Of a stretch of 64,000 bases of DNA, positions 1 to 9,547 are shown in pieces. The position numbers were made by a program, and so were the translations under genes. The notes under the pieces were generated by a model. That model searched no databases, was not told where the DNA came from, and worked only from the letters and a program-made list of their open reading frames with translations. Source of the DNA: Candidatus Defluviicoccus seviourii (GTDB lineage Bacteria > Pseudomonadota > Alphaproteobacteria > Rhodospirillales > Defluviicoccaceae); assembly GCA_900609035.2 (NCBI GenBank), contig UXAT02000045.1:1-64000 (forward strand), written 5' to 3'. How positions within the stretch are numbered: position 1 is the stretch's first letter; every line of letters starts with the position of its first letter.

Positions 1-21
1 GAATAGGGCTTCGCCATCCAT
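1..21 (-). CDS. Start of an unidentified leftward gene (partial)
   Basis: On the minus strand an ATG at 19-21 begins MDGEALF and runs off the left edge. A strong Shine-Dalgarno-like AAGGAGG lies five bases upstream of it (about 27-33), which is the main support. Only seven codons are visible, so no function can be assigned. Because it follows meaB in the same direction after a gap of about 170 bases, it may be a further gene of the methylmalonyl-CoA mutase transcript. Confidence 0.35.
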
Positions 22-192
22 GCTGGCCTCCTTCTCCAGCACCCATCTTGAATCAGATCTTCGCCCCACAGGGAATCCCCTAAATCCGATTCCGCCTAAA
101 CCGACCCCGCTCTAGGCCCGCATCACGCGCGCCAACGATTTCACGCCGCAGCGGTCTTCACAGCAGCCGGCCTGATCTCAGCCGGCCCACTC

Positions 193-1227
193 TCAGCCAG
201 GCTCGCGGGAACCGCCCTCGAAGGTGTTGAGGATCTCGTCGGCTGCCAGCGTCGCCGTAAGGCGGCCGGCGAGCAGGTCGCGCTCGATCTGCGGGATGCA
301 TTCGACGACCTTCGGGTGCGAGCGCAGATCGGTCATCAGCCGGTCCTGGACCAGCTGCCACATCCACTTCAGCCGCTGCTTCTGCCGCTTCGCCTGAAAC
401 TCGCCGGAAGCGCTCAGCTTCTCCTTGTGCTCGCACAGCTTGTCCCAAACCGCATCGAGCCCGACGCCCTTCAGGGACGAGCACATGAGGACCGGCGGCG
501 ACCAGTTCTCGCTGCGCGGGGCGACGATATGCAAGGCGTTGCGGTAGTGGATGGCGGCTTGCTTGGCGCGGATCTCGTTGTCGCCGTCGGCCTTGTTGAC
601 GACGATCATGTCGGCGATCTCGAGCACCCCCTTCTTGATGCCCTGCAACTCATCGCCTGCGCCCGGCAGCATCAGGACGAGAAAGAAGTCAGTCATCTCG
701 GAGACCGTGACTTCCGACTGGCCCGTTCCCACCGTCTCGATCAGGATCACGTCGTAGCCGGCCGCCTCACATGCGACGATGGTCTGCCGGGTGGTGCGGG
801 CGACCCCGCCCAGCGTGCCGCCCGAAGGCGACGGCCGGACGAAGGCTTCCTCGCGCTGGGTCAGCTCTGTCATCCGCGTCTTGTCGCCGAGAATACTGCC
901 GCCGGAAACGGGGCTTGACGGATCGACAGCCAGCACCGCGACACGGTGGCCACGCTTGACGAGTTCGAGGCCGAAGCCCTCGATGAACGTACTCTTGCCA
1001 GCGCCCGGCACGCCGGTAATGCCGATGCGGTGCGCCCCGCCGGCGTAGGGAAGCAGGCGCACCAAGATGTCCTGAGCGAGGCGCCGGTGCCTGGGGCTCC
1101 GGCTCTCGATCATGGTGATGGTGCGCCCGAGGATGGCGCGGTCGTGCGCGCGAACGCCCGCGACGTAGTCGTCGATCGTCAATCCCGCGCGCGGCGCCGC
1201 GAGGCCGGCGCCATCCCGGACGTCCAT
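193..1227 (-). CDS. meaB: Methylmalonyl-CoA mutase-associated GTPase MeaB (ArgK/MeaB family)
   Basis: 344 residues, the usual family length. MeaB is a G3E-type P-loop GTPase that protects and reloads adenosylcobalamin on methylmalonyl-CoA mutase in the cytoplasm. The Walker A loop reads GVPGAGKST near residue 72, followed by the family block VDPSSPVSGGSILGDKTRM and the switch-region sequence ETVGTGQSE. NKADGD supplies the guanine-specificity NKxD motif. It starts five bases after the stop of the mutase large subunit, so it is the third gene of a mutA-mutB-meaB operon. The old name ArgK reflects a discarded arginine-kinase assignment. Identification is firm from motifs and context. Confidence 0.96.
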   Translation of the reverse strand: MDVRDGAGLAAPRAGLTIDDYVAGVRAHDRAILGRTITMIESRSPRHRRLAQDILVRLLPYAGGAHRIGITGVPGAGKSTFIEGFGLELVKRGHRVAVLAVDPSSPVSGGSILGDKTRMTELTQREEAFVRPSPSGGTLGGVARTTRQTIVACEAAGYDVILIETVGTGQSEVTVSEMTDFFLVLMLPGAGDELQGIKKGVLEIADMIVVNKADGDNEIRAKQAAIHYRNALHIVAPRSENWSPPVLMCSSLKGVGLDAVWDKLCEHKEKLSASGEFQAKRQKQRLKWMWQLVQDRLMTDLRSHPKVVECIPQIERDLLAGRLTATLAADEILNTFEGGSREPG

Positions 1228-1232
1228 CGCTG

Positions 1233-3443
1233 CTAAGCTGCCTCGCTGGTGTAACCCAGCCGCTTGTTGAGCGTGCCCAACAGGGCAAGGGCCGCCTCGC
1301 TGATGATGGTGCCGGGCGGGAAAATGGCCGCCGCGCCGGCAGCATAGAGCGCATCGTAGTCCTGCGGCGGGATGACGCCGCCGACGACGATCAGGATGTC
1401 CTCGCGCCCCAGCTTCTTCAGTTCCGACTTCAGCTCCGGCACCAGCGTCAGGTGCCCTGCGGCCAGCGAGCTGGCGCCGACGATATGGACGTCGTTCTCG
1501 ACCGCCTGACGGGCCGCTTCCCCGGGTGTCTGGAACAGCGGGCCGATGTCAACGTCGAAGCCGAGATCGGCAAACGCACTCGCGATGACCTTCTGGCCAC
1601 GGTCGTGGCCATCCTGGCCCATCTTGGCGATCAGGATGCGCGGTCTGCGGCCGTCGTTGGCTTCGAACAGCTCAACTGCCTTCTGTACCTTGCTAATCAC
1701 GTTGGAACGCTCCCCAACCTCGGCCCGATAGACGCCGGAGATCTTCTTGATCTCCGCCTTGTGCCGGCCCCAGACCTTTTCCAGGGCATCGGAGATCTCG
1801 CCGACCGTGCACTTGGCGCGGGCAGCGTCGACGGCCAAGGCGAGCAGGTTGCCTTCGCCCGCATCAGCGCAGCGCGTAAGCGCTTCGAGCTTGGCCGTCG
1901 CTACGGCCGGATCACGCTCGGCGCGCAAGCGCTGCAGCTTTTCGATCTGCTGCCGGCGCACCTCGGTGTTGTCGACCTTGAGGACCGGCACGTCTTCCTT
2001 TTCGGTCAACAGGAACTTGTTGACGCCGACCACCGTCTGCCGGCCGGAGTCGATGCGCGCCTGGGTGCGGGCGGCCGCCTCCTCGATCCGCAGCTTGGGA
2101 ATGCCGGCCTCGATGGCCTTCGCCATGCCGCCCTGCTGCTCGACCTCCTGTATGTGGCCCCACGCCGTCTCGGCCAACGCGCGCGTCAGCCGTTCGACGT
2201 AGTAGCTGCCGCCCCACGGGTCGATGACCTGGGTGGTGCCGCTTTCCTGCTGCAGGAACAGCTGGGTGTTGCGGGCGATGCGGGCGGAGAAGTCGGTTGG
2301 CAGCGCCAACGCCTCGTCGAGGGAGTTGGTGTGCAGCGACTGGGTATGGCCTTGCGTCGAAGCCATCGCCTCGACGCAGGTCCGTACCACGTTGTTGTAG
2401 ACGTCCTGCGCCGTCAGGCTCCAGCCAGAGGTCTGCGAATGGGTGCGCAGCGCCAACGACTTGGTGTTTTTCGGCTCGAACTGCTTGATCAGCTTCGCCC
2501 ACAGCATGCGAGCGGCGCGCATCTTGGCGACTTCCATGAAGAAGTTCATGCCGATCGCCCAGAAGAAAGAGAGCCGCGGCGCGAACTGGTCGATCGTCAG
2601 CCCGGCCTTCAAACCGGCCCGTGCGTACTCGACGCCGTCGGCCAGGGTGTAGGCCATCTCGAGATCGGCGGTCGCTCCCGCTTCCTGCATGTGGTAGCCG
2701 GAAATCGAGATCGAGTTGAACTTCGGCATGTTCCGCGAGCAGTGCGCGAAGATGTCGGAGATGATCCGCATCGAGGCTTCGGGCGGGTAGATGTAGGTGT
2801 TGCGGACCATGAACTCCTTCAGAATGTCGTTCTGAATGGTCCCGGCCAGCTGCGCCTGTTTGACGCCCTGCTCCTCGGCAGCGACGATGTAATTGGCGAG
2901 GATGGGCAGCACCGCGCCGTTCATCGTCATCGATACGGTCATCTGGTCGAGCGGGATGCCGTCGAACAGCTCGCGCATGTCGTAGATGGAATCGATCGCC
3001 ACGCCCGCCATGCCGACGTCGCCGACGACGCGTGGATTATCGGAATCGTAGCCGCGGTGGGTGGCCAGGTCGAACGCAACCGAAAGGCCCTTCTGCCCGG
3101 CAGCAAGATTGCGGCGGTAGAACGCATTGGAGTCCTTGGCGGTCGAGAAGCCGGCGTACTGGCGGATCGTCCACGGCTGGTTGACGTACATCGAGGAGTA
3201 CGGCCCGCGCAGGTACGGCGGCAGACCGGGCGCCGTATCCAGGTGGTCCAAGCCCTCCAGATCCTTGGCTGAATAGAACGGCTTGACGGCGATGCCTTCC
3301 GGCGTCTCCCACATCATCTCCTCGGGCGCGCGGCCGGTCTCGGCCTTGAACCGCTTGGCCCATGCGGCAAGGCCGTCGCCAGCGGCCGGCGGCTGGTTGC
3401 CGGGCATCAACGGGACTTGGCTGAAATCGGGGAAAGTCGTCAT
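1233..3443 (-). CDS. mutB: Methylmalonyl-CoA mutase large (catalytic) subunit
   Basis: 736 residues. Interconverts (R)-methylmalonyl-CoA and succinyl-CoA using adenosylcobalamin. The N-terminal two thirds is the substrate TIM barrel, with typical blocks such as [21 protein letters not shown] and [16 protein letters not shown]. The C-terminal domain carries the base-off cobalamin motif DxHxxG as DGHDRG, with His613 as the probable lower Co ligand, followed by GxxS and GG patches. Its ATG overlaps the stop of mutA by four bases (TCAT at 3440-3443), implying translational coupling. Together with the decarboxylases at 32.4 and 55-59 kb it offers a route from succinyl-CoA to propionyl-CoA, or the reverse flux during propionate oxidation. 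Confidence 0.97.
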   Translation of the reverse strand: MTTFPDFSQVPLMPGNQPPAAGDGLAAWAKRFKAETGRAPEEMMWETPEGIAVKPFYSAKDLEGLDHLDTAPGLPPYLRGPYSSMYVNQPWTIRQYAGFSTAKDSNAFYRRNLAAGQKGLSVAFDLATHRGYDSDNPRVVGDVGMAGVAIDSIYDMRELFDGIPLDQMTVSMTMNGAVLPILANYIVAAEEQGVKQAQLAGTIQNDILKEFMVRNTYIYPPEASMRIISDIFAHCSRNMPKFNSISISGYHMQEAGATADLEMAYTLADGVEYARAGLKAGLTIDQFAPRLSFFWAIGMNFFMEVAKMRAARMLWAKLIKQFEPKNTKSLALRTHSQTSGWSLTAQDVYNNVVRTCVEAMASTQGHTQSLHTNSLDEALALPTDFSARIARNTQLFLQQESGTTQVIDPWGGSYYVERLTRALAETAWGHIQEVEQQGGMAKAIEAGIPKLRIEEAAARTQARIDSGRQTVVGVNKFLLTEKEDVPVLKVDNTEVRRQQIEKLQRLRAERDPAVATAKLEALTRCADAGEGNLLALAVDAARAKCTVGEISDALEKVWGRHKAEIKKISGVYRAEVGERSNVISKVQKAVELFEANDGRRPRILIAKMGQDGHDRGQKVIASAFADLGFDVDIGPLFQTPGEAARQAVENDVHIVGASSLAAGHLTLVPELKSELKKLGREDILIVVGGVIPPQDYDALYAAGAAAIFPPGTIISEAALALLGTLNKRLGYTSEAA

Positions 3444-5554
3444 CGCGCGATCACTCCCAAGCGGGCGAGGATGGAACCGGTGATTTTCAGAACGTCGGCG
3501 CCCATAAAGATGAAGTCGTCAATGCCGGCGCCGGTATAAAGGTCCCGTTTGTCGCCGGGTTGTCCGGCGAGGAACAGGTATTCGCAGCCAGCCCCCTTCA
3601 AGGCTCCCGCAACCGCAGTTGCCATCTGCTCGTAGATCGGATCGGCCGAGCAAAGGATGGCGACGCGGGCACCCGACGCCTTGAACGCATCGGCGCAAGC
3701 GGCGGCATCCGTAAAGCCCTCACTGGGGAGCGCTGCAATGCCGGCAGTCTCAAAGAGGTTCTTGGCGAACGTCGCCCGCGCCGTGTGCTGGGCGATTGCA
3801 CCCAGGTTGGCGAGGAAGATGCTCGGCTGGACGCCGGTCCGCGCCCGATAGGCATCGCTTGCGGCGCGCAACGCCTCGAACGCCTCGCCGTAGCGGTGCT
3901 GTGGCAGCGCGGTCAGTTTTACAGGCGTGCCGCCCAGCGCTTGCGCCATTTGCGCGATCGTCGCCCCCGCCTCGGCCGCGACGACTGCCGCTGCCGGCCG
4001 CTCGGCCGCGCCGGCCTTTGCCAGGGCTTCGACCTTCGGGCCCGCATTCTTCGCCCGCGTCGCCCGCAGCCGCTCGCCTGCGGCCGCCTTGGCAGCCGCG
4101 ACATCGACTTCCTCGGTTGCCACCGGCGCCTCGCCGATGTTGGGGAACTCGCTGACGCCGGTAACCGGATCGCGCCGCTTGGCGACGCCGGCTTCGCGCT
4201 CGCTCCACGCCTTGGCGATGGCCGCGGCAAGCGTGCCGTCGGTCAGGACCTGGGCGATACCGCCCGCCTTCTCGATGCCCTGGAACTCGTTCCAGGCGGC
4301 ACGCGCCATCTCGTCGGTCCGGCTCTCGACATACCAGGAGCCGCCGGCCGGATCGATCACCTTGGCGATGTTCGACTCTTCGGCGAGAACGATATGGGTA
4401 TTGCGGGCGACCCGCAGTCCCAGTTCGTCCGGCACCCCTAGCGCCGCGTTGAAAGGCTGGACGACGACCGCATCGGCGCCGCCAACGGCAGCGGCGAAGC
4501 AGGCGACCGTCGTGCGCAGCATGTTCACCCAGGCGTCGCGCGTCGTCATCATGCGCGAGGCCGAAACCGCCGTCAGGCGCATCGCCCGCGCCGGCTCGGA
4601 CGCACCGCACGCCTCGGCAACCCGTGCCCACAGCTTGCGCGCCGCGCGCAACTTGGCGATGCCGAGGAACTGATCGCACGGTACGGCGACGGTAAACGCG
4701 ATCTGCCGGCAGGCCTGATCGACGGTGAGGCCGGCGGCCGTCATCGCCTTCAGATAGGCAACCGCAGTGGCGAGCAGGATACCCAGATCCTGCGTCTCGG
4801 TTGCGCCGGCATCGTGATAGGCGGTGGTGTTCACCCCAACCGCGCTCACCTGCGCGTAGGTGGCCTGCGTGTACCGGGCGAGCGCTGCCATCTGTGCCAG
4901 CGCGTCCGCGAGCGATGCCGGCAACGATCCGCCGGCCGCCAGCGCCCCGAGGGGATCGGCATTGAAAGCCCCCTTCGCATCGCCGGCGCCGACACCACGG
5001 CGGCGCCACAAGGCGGCCAAGAGTGCGGCGGCAGCAAGTGACTGTCCGCCTGCCGCAAGCGAGATCGGCACCAGACGGAGGTCGACGTCGGTCAGCAGCC
5101 GATCCAGGTCATCGACCGAGTAGAGCATGATGCCGCCGGCCCCGGCCAGCTCCGCCGCGCCTGGCGCATCGCCATCGAGCCCGGCCTGGGCAGCCTGATC
5201 GAACTTCAGCATGAGCGAACGGACGCCGCAGTTCAGCTCGTGCAGGATTGTCGCGTTCCCCTTCACTGGGCAGGGATGGCTGTAAACTTGCCGGACATCC
5301 CAATCGTTCAGCCGGCTGCCGGCCGCGGTGCCGCCGCGTGTGAAGGGCATCGCTCCCGGAAACCCTGACGGATCCCAAGCCGACGGCCAGTCGTGGCTCG
5401 TATAGAGCGGCCGAAGCGTGATTCCCTCATAGGTCCGGGTCAGCATCTTCTTGTCAAACGGCGCCCCCTTGAGCGCCCGCTCAACCTCGGCTTTCCACTC
5501 CTCAGGCGTTGGCTTCTTGAACTCTTGCGTGAAATTCAGCTGCTGGTCGGTCAT
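3440..5554 (-). CDS. mutA: Methylmalonyl-CoA mutase small subunit
   Basis: 704 residues from the ATG at 5554. An in-frame upstream start at 5707 would add 51 residues of unlikely composition, so MTDQQLNF is preferred. It is a full-length relative of the large subunit with a degenerate active site, as expected for the non-catalytic partner of the heterodimer. The C-terminal domain keeps the fold but lacks DxHxxG: the corresponding stretch reads [17 protein letters not shown], so it should not bind cobalamin. First gene of the operon with mutB (four-base overlap) and meaB. The 417-base region upstream, shared with a divergent RTX gene, should contain its promoter. Confidence 0.95.
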   Translation of the reverse strand: MTDQQLNFTQEFKKPTPEEWKAEVERALKGAPFDKKMLTRTYEGITLRPLYTSHDWPSAWDPSGFPGAMPFTRGGTAAGSRLNDWDVRQVYSHPCPVKGNATILHELNCGVRSLMLKFDQAAQAGLDGDAPGAAELAGAGGIMLYSVDDLDRLLTDVDLRLVPISLAAGGQSLAAAALLAALWRRRGVGAGDAKGAFNADPLGALAAGGSLPASLADALAQMAALARYTQATYAQVSAVGVNTTAYHDAGATETQDLGILLATAVAYLKAMTAAGLTVDQACRQIAFTVAVPCDQFLGIAKLRAARKLWARVAEACGASEPARAMRLTAVSASRMMTTRDAWVNMLRTTVACFAAAVGGADAVVVQPFNAALGVPDELGLRVARNTHIVLAEESNIAKVIDPAGGSWYVESRTDEMARAAWNEFQGIEKAGGIAQVLTDGTLAAAIAKAWSEREAGVAKRRDPVTGVSEFPNIGEAPVATEEVDVAAAKAAAGERLRATRAKNAGPKVEALAKAGAAERPAAAVVAAEAGATIAQMAQALGGTPVKLTALPQHRYGEAFEALRAASDAYRARTGVQPSIFLANLGAIAQHTARATFAKNLFETAGIAALPSEGFTDAAACADAFKASGARVAILCSADPIYEQMATAVAGALKGAGCEYLFLAGQPGDKRDLYTGAGIDDFIFMGADVLKITGSILARLGVIAR

Positions 5555-5971
5555 GGATTTCCCGCGTGGCTGGGTCTGGTGTTCGTTCGTCCGCGTGCGT
5601 TTTGCCAGGAATTGCCCCGGCGGTTCCCGCCGCCAGTCGGTTTCGACTTGAGCGTACCCGGTTTTCCCTGTGTCCGGAAAACTAAGACACGTGCGAGCAA
5701 GCGTCAATCAAGGAACGCCGCCGGCAACGCCCACGCGCAGAGCCAAGGTACCGCACGCTCGCCGGCGGCTCCCTGCCCCATCTGAGGAATTTGACCCGCT
5801 ATTGCGGTGACCGTCTTGCTACCTTAGCGAGAATATACCCGCGTGGGTATTTAAAAATCGTAAAAGTTCCCGTAAAAATTGTCCTCAGTTTGGAGGCAAC
5901 AGCCATCGTTTCCGGCACCGCTCTTTCGAGCCTTTCAGCCGGTATCGTGGGCAAAAATAGGGACTGTTTAC
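5555..5971. promoter_or_regulatory. Divergent intergenic region between mutA and an RTX gene
   Basis: 417 bases without a supported gene; it should contain both outward promoters. Two inverted repeats are visible. GTTTTCC (5661-5667) and GGAAAAC (5676-5682) are separated by eight bases, about 110 bases upstream of the mutA ATG. ATACCC-GCGT-GGGTAT (5835-5850) lies in an AT-rich patch nearer the RTX gene. Either could be an operator; no regulator is encoded alongside. No convincing -35/-10 pair could be fixed by eye. Confidence 0.4.
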
Positions 5972-7324
5972 GTGAACGTGATCATCGGCAGCACAGACGA
6001 CGACACCATTCCGGGCACTGACCTGGCTGATCTGATCCGCCTCTATTACGGGGACGACCAGGCAAACGGAGGCAAGGGCAACGACAAGATCTACGGCGAT
6101 GCCGGAGATGACCTGCTTTATGGCGGCGACGGCAACGACACCCTGTACGGCGGCGCCGACGACGACCAGCTTTTCGGTGATGCCGGGAGTGACAGGCTTT
6201 ATGGCGGCGACGGCAACGATACCATCTCCGGCGGCAGCGGCAACGACAAGCTGTACGGCAATTCCGGCGATGACATCCTCCGCGGCAGCTCCGGCAACGA
6301 TAGCCTGTATGGAAACAGCGGCAATGACGGGCTGTTCGGCGGCGACGGCAACGACTTCCTTGAGGGCGGCGAAGGCAACGATACGCTTGACGGTGGCGCC
6401 GGCAATGACACGCTGCAGCAGCACGGCATCCTGAACTTGTTCGACGTCGGTGCCCAAGCTGTGCTTGAGACTTTTCTTACGGGGAGGGCGGGCAACGACG
6501 TCATCGAGGCCGACCTCAAGGCGGACGCTTACGCTGAGCTCGAAGGGCCAGACGCCTACTCCCTGACAAGCGCAACGGTGAGTGGCGGCATCGGCGACGA
6601 TCAGATTACCGTCTCGTTGACGAGTTCCGGCGCCAAACAGTGGAGCTACGGCGCGTTTGCCGAGGCGAAAGCCGAAATCGACGGCGGCAGTGGCAATGAT
6701 CTGATCACCGCCACCCTGACCACCGGCACCATTGGCGGATCTCGGGCCAGCTGCACGACGACCGGCGGCTCCGGCGACGACACCATCCACGTGACCCTCC
6801 TCGCCGAGGGCGAACAAACCACGGCGGAGAGCATCGTTTTCGGCGGATCCGGCAACGACACGATTTTCACCACTGTAGGCGCCGCCTCCACCTGGTCAAC
6901 GGTCACCAACACGGTCGATGCCGGTTCCGGTAATGACGTGATCGTGGCAACCGCACCATCGCTGTTCGCTGCTGACTCCGTCGTTCGCTCCGTGATCCTT
7001 GGCGGCTCCGGCAACGACAGCATCACCGTCGTCGGCGGCACCGACAACCGGCTGGACGGTGGTACGGGCAATGACACCCTCGACGGCAGTGACGGCGGCA
7101 CCGATGTGTTCGTCCTGCGTGCCAATGCCGGTACGGACGTCATCCTCGACTTCGAGCTGGGTATTGACCGCTTCGGCCTCGCCGATCTCCGCTTCGAGGA
7201 CCTGAGCCTCGTCGAAAGCGGCAGCGACACCCTCATCACCGACTCCGCAACGAACGCATCGATCGCTCTGGTGCACGGCATCGACCCTGCAGCCTTAGGC
7301 GCCGCGGACTTCCTGCTCGTGTGA
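5972..7324 (+). CDS. Secreted RTX (hemolysin-type Ca2+-binding repeat) protein
   Basis: 450 residues from a GTG at 5972, chosen because AGGGA (5959-5963) lies eight bases upstream and the product then opens MNVIIGSTDDDTIPG, a normal RTX beginning. A TTG 93 bases upstream is less likely. About 13 GGxGxDxUx nonapeptides occupy roughly residues 33-148, followed by a longer beta-rich region with scattered GGSGNDxI repeats. The C-terminus ends in a hydrophobic patch (AADFLLV), as in substrates of type I secretion. No enzymatic domain is recognised. It probably binds Ca2+ outside the cell and folds there. No ABC exporter, membrane-fusion protein or TolC is present in the window. Confidence 0.85.
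   Translation: MNVIIGSTDDDTIPGTDLADLIRLYYGDDQANGGKGNDKIYGDAGDDLLYGGDGNDTLYGGADDDQLFGDAGSDRLYGGDGNDTISGGSGNDKLYGNSGDDILRGSSGNDSLYGNSGNDGLFGGDGNDFLEGGEGNDTLDGGAGNDTLQQHGILNLFDVGAQAVLETFLTGRAGNDVIEADLKADAYAELEGPDAYSLTSATVSGGIGDDQITVSLTSSGAKQWSYGAFAEAKAEIDGGSGNDLITATLTTGTIGGSRASCTTTGGSGDDTIHVTLLAEGEQTTAESIVFGGSGNDTIFTTVGAASTWSTVTNTVDAGSGNDVIVATAPSLFAADSVVRSVILGGSGNDSITVVGGTDNRLDGGTGNDTLDGSDGGTDVFVLRANAGTDVILDFELGIDRFGLADLRFEDLSLVESGSDTLITDSATNASIALVHGIDPAALGAADFLLV
6068..6415 (+). repeat. RTX nonapeptide-coding repeat array
   Basis: Tandem 27-base units encode GGxGNDxLY-type nonapeptides. The DNA copies are diverged at synonymous positions, so this is an old protein-level array rather than a recent DNA expansion. 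Confidence 0.85.
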
Positions 7325-7336
7325 GCCGAGCCCCCC

Positions 7337-7431
7337 GCACACGCGTGCCTCCTTCCCACGCGCGTGCTTAGACGACAAATGCAGTCCCTCGCCTCCATGG
7401 CCGGCCGTGGTGCACCAGTCACCACGGCCGG
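7337..7431 (+). terminator. Two hairpins after the RTX gene, candidate terminator region
   Basis: Just after the RTX stop, GCACACGCGTG (7337-7347) can pair with CACGCGCGTGC (7357-7367) with one mismatch. Further on, CCGGCCGTGGTG (7401-7412) pairs perfectly over 12 bases with CACCACGGCCGG (7420-7431) around a seven-base loop. Neither is followed by a T run, so intrinsic termination is not proven; they could also protect the 3' end of the mRNA. Confidence 0.45.
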
Positions 7432-7783
7432 ACCGCGAGCCGGGACCAAGTCCGGCAGCGCTCCCGACCAGCCCGCATTCCTCCACCCAAAGTAAGTCAA
7501 ATTTTCGCGACAATGCCTGCAAATTAATTTGTGGCGTTGCCAAATAAGTAGACAAATAAATATTTTCGCTTTTGCGCCATCTGCAATTAATATGTGGGCG
7601 TCAGGGGTGGTCGTCGCGAAGTATTCGCGTTGATACTGCTTCGCAGCATCGCTCCGCGCCGGATTCGAAGACAGACTTAATTGATCTGCTCCGGCGATCG
7701 GCTCAGCCGATAGTCATTCTCACTCGCGGCGCAGCGTGTCCTCCGGCGACTCTGCTGCCCGACAGCACGAGGGACCGGACCCG
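7432..7783 (+). promoter_or_regulatory. AT-rich leader of the RTX protease gene with a repeated motif
   Basis: A markedly AT-rich stretch (about 7495-7595) in otherwise GC-rich DNA. It holds two related copies of one element: TGCAAATTAATTTGTGGCG (7518-7536), with the perfect 12-base palindrome CAAATTAATTTG, and TGCAATTAATATGTGGGCG (7582-7600), 64 bases downstream. Such spaced copies suggest a regulator-binding site or UP-element-like promoter for the protease at 7784. No protein-coding gene is supported here. Confidence 0.45.
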
Positions 7784-9535
7784 ATGAACCTGTCAGCCGA
7801 GAGCTTTCTTCGCGCGCATGCGGTCTCCAGCCCTGCCGCGGCACCCCAGCCGAGTTCGGTCGCCCCAGCCGATTACGGCCCGTGGTCGACTGTTGCGAAC
7901 TCCGGCACTGCAACGACCAATGCGCTCTTGGGGGGATCGAAGTGGGGCAGCGGCGCGGTCGGCCAAGCGGTCACCGTCACTTATAGTTTCGCCCAGTCCG
8001 GCGTCCTGTGGCGCACCGGCTACGGCAGCGGCGAGCCAAGCTACGGCTTCCAGCCGCTGAACGGGACGCAGATGGAGGTTGCCCGCAAGGCGCTCAACGC
8101 CTGGAGCGCTGTTGCCAACGTGACATTTGTCGAGGTGGCGGAGAGCAGCACCGTCGTCGGCGACATGCGTTTCGCCTCAAGCTCGTTGCCCTCGACGGCC
8201 TGGGCCTACTATCCCACCGGTTCTGCCGAAGGTGGCGATGTCTGGCTGGGACGCAACAGCTACTTCGACAGCACCGCCGACGGCAGCTACTCGTTGCTCG
8301 GCTTGATGCATGAGATCGGCCACGCGCTGGGGCTCAAGCACCCGCATGACACCGACGGCTCGGGCGTCGTGCTGGCTGTCAACCTTGACTACCTCGGCAA
8401 CACGGTGATGAGCTACCGCTCATACATCAATCAGACGATCGGCAGCCCTTATACCAATACGTTCTTTCCGAGCACGCCCGGCATTTACGACATTGCCGCC
8501 CTGCAGCATCTCTACGGTGCCAACATGGCGACCAACGCCGGCAATACGACCTACCAGTGGGGCGCTGGTGAGCAGATCCTGGAGACGATCTGGGATGGCG
8601 GCGGGACAGACGCGATCGACTGGTCGAACCAATCGAGCGAAGCCGAGATCAACCTCACCGCCGGCGTCTGGAGCAAGCTCGGCCCGGCCTACGACACAGC
8701 CGGAGGCGAGAACGCCAAGACACTGAACATCGCGCTCGGCGTGACGATCGAAAATGCCTTCGGAGGCTCGGCAGACGATGTGATTCGCGGCAACACCGCA
8801 AACAACATTATCCGCGGCAATGCCGGCAACGACACCATGGAGGGTGGAAGCGGCGCCGATCTGCTCGAAGGTGGCGACGGCGACGACACAATCTGGGGCC
8901 GCAACCCGGGCGTCGTGACGGCGGACGGCAACGACACAATCACCGGCGGCAATGGCAACGACACGATCGACGGTGGGGCCGGTAACGACAGGATCAACGG
9001 GGATGCCGGGAACGATCTCGTTTACGGCGGTTCCGGAAACGATACTCTGTACGGCTATTATAGCTATGATACGCTCATTGGTGGCGACGGCAACGACTAC
9101 CTGTTCGGATACTCAAGCAACGATTCATTGGTCGGCGACAGCGGAAACGACACTCTCTACGGCCATACCGGCCGAGACACACTGGACGGTGGCGTTGGCT
9201 ACGATACCTTGGTCTACACGAGCACGGCGCAATCAAAAGCTGGATCCAGCAACCGCGACCAGATCTACTTCGAGAGCCCAGGCGATTTCGTTGCGGATGT
9301 GATCGACGTTTCCGCGATTGATGCTGACACCACGGTTTCGGGCAACCAGGCGTTTGTCTTTATCGGCACTGCGGACTTCACCGGTCCCGGCCAGATAAGG
9401 GTGCAGGCCGGAGGAGTCGATACCCTGATCCTCTTCAACACCGATGCCGATTCATCGACTGAGATGGAGATCCTTTCCCGCGACGGCTCGGCCTACGCCC
9501 CCGAGGACTACGTGGCCTCGGATTTCATCCTCTGA
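7784..9535 (+). CDS. Serralysin-like M10 zinc metalloprotease with C-terminal RTX repeats
   Basis: 583 residues. The ATG at 7784 is chosen for its GAGGGA nine bases upstream; a GTG 48 bases earlier is possible. The metzincin zinc signature HEIGHALGLKH is at residues 176-186 and the Met-turn TVMSY around residue 209, so all active-site elements look intact. RTX nonapeptides follow (about residues 345-475), and the protein ends in a hydrophobic DFIL, typical of type I-secreted serralysins. It has no Sec signal peptide, which also fits type I export. The likely product is an extracellular Ca2+-stabilised protease. The stop is 13 bases from that of the convergent dehydrogenase. Confidence 0.93.
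   Translation: MNLSAESFLRAHAVSSPAAAPQPSSVAPADYGPWSTVANSGTATTNALLGGSKWGSGAVGQAVTVTYSFAQSGVLWRTGYGSGEPSYGFQPLNGTQMEVARKALNAWSAVANVTFVEVAESSTVVGDMRFASSSLPSTAWAYYPTGSAEGGDVWLGRNSYFDSTADGSYSLLGLMHEIGHALGLKHPHDTDGSGVVLAVNLDYLGNTVMSYRSYINQTIGSPYTNTFFPSTPGIYDIAALQHLYGANMATNAGNTTYQWGAGEQILETIWDGGGTDAIDWSNQSSEAEINLTAGVWSKLGPAYDTAGGENAKTLNIALGVTIENAFGGSADDVIRGNTANNIIRGNAGNDTMEGGSGADLLEGGDGDDTIWGRNPGVVTADGNDTITGGNGNDTIDGGAGNDRINGDAGNDLVYGGSGNDTLYGYYSYDTLIGGDGNDYLFGYSSNDSLVGDSGNDTLYGHTGRDTLDGGVGYDTLVYTSTAQSKAGSSNRDQIYFESPGDFVADVIDVSAIDADTTVSGNQAFVFIGTADFTGPGQIRVQAGGVDTLILFNTDADSSTEMEILSRDGSAYAPEDYVASDFIL
8815..9210 (+). repeat. RTX nonapeptide-coding repeats in the M10 protease
   Basis: Repeats of the form GNDTxxGGxG, interrupted near 8900 by a short non-repeat insert (WGRNPGVVTADG). 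They form the Ca2+-binding parallel beta-roll that precedes the secretion signal. Confidence 0.8.
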
Positions 9536-9547
9536 CGACGGTTGAGC

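Noticed and set aside
1452..3272. 606-codon open frame on the plus strand
   Set aside because: It is antisense to mutB, which is unambiguous; long antisense frames are common in GC-rich DNA and the product is rich in Arg, Gly, Asp and His without family motifs.
5879..5971. Longer N-terminus for the first RTX protein
   Set aside because: The extra 31 residues begin at TTG without a well-placed Shine-Dalgarno and do not look like an RTX start; GTG 5972 has AGGGA at ideal spacing.
6068..9210. Regular repeats suggesting a CRISPR array or DNA satellite
   Set aside because: Repeats are in frame, 27 bases long and encode RTX nonapeptides with synonymous divergence; there are no spacers and no cas genes.
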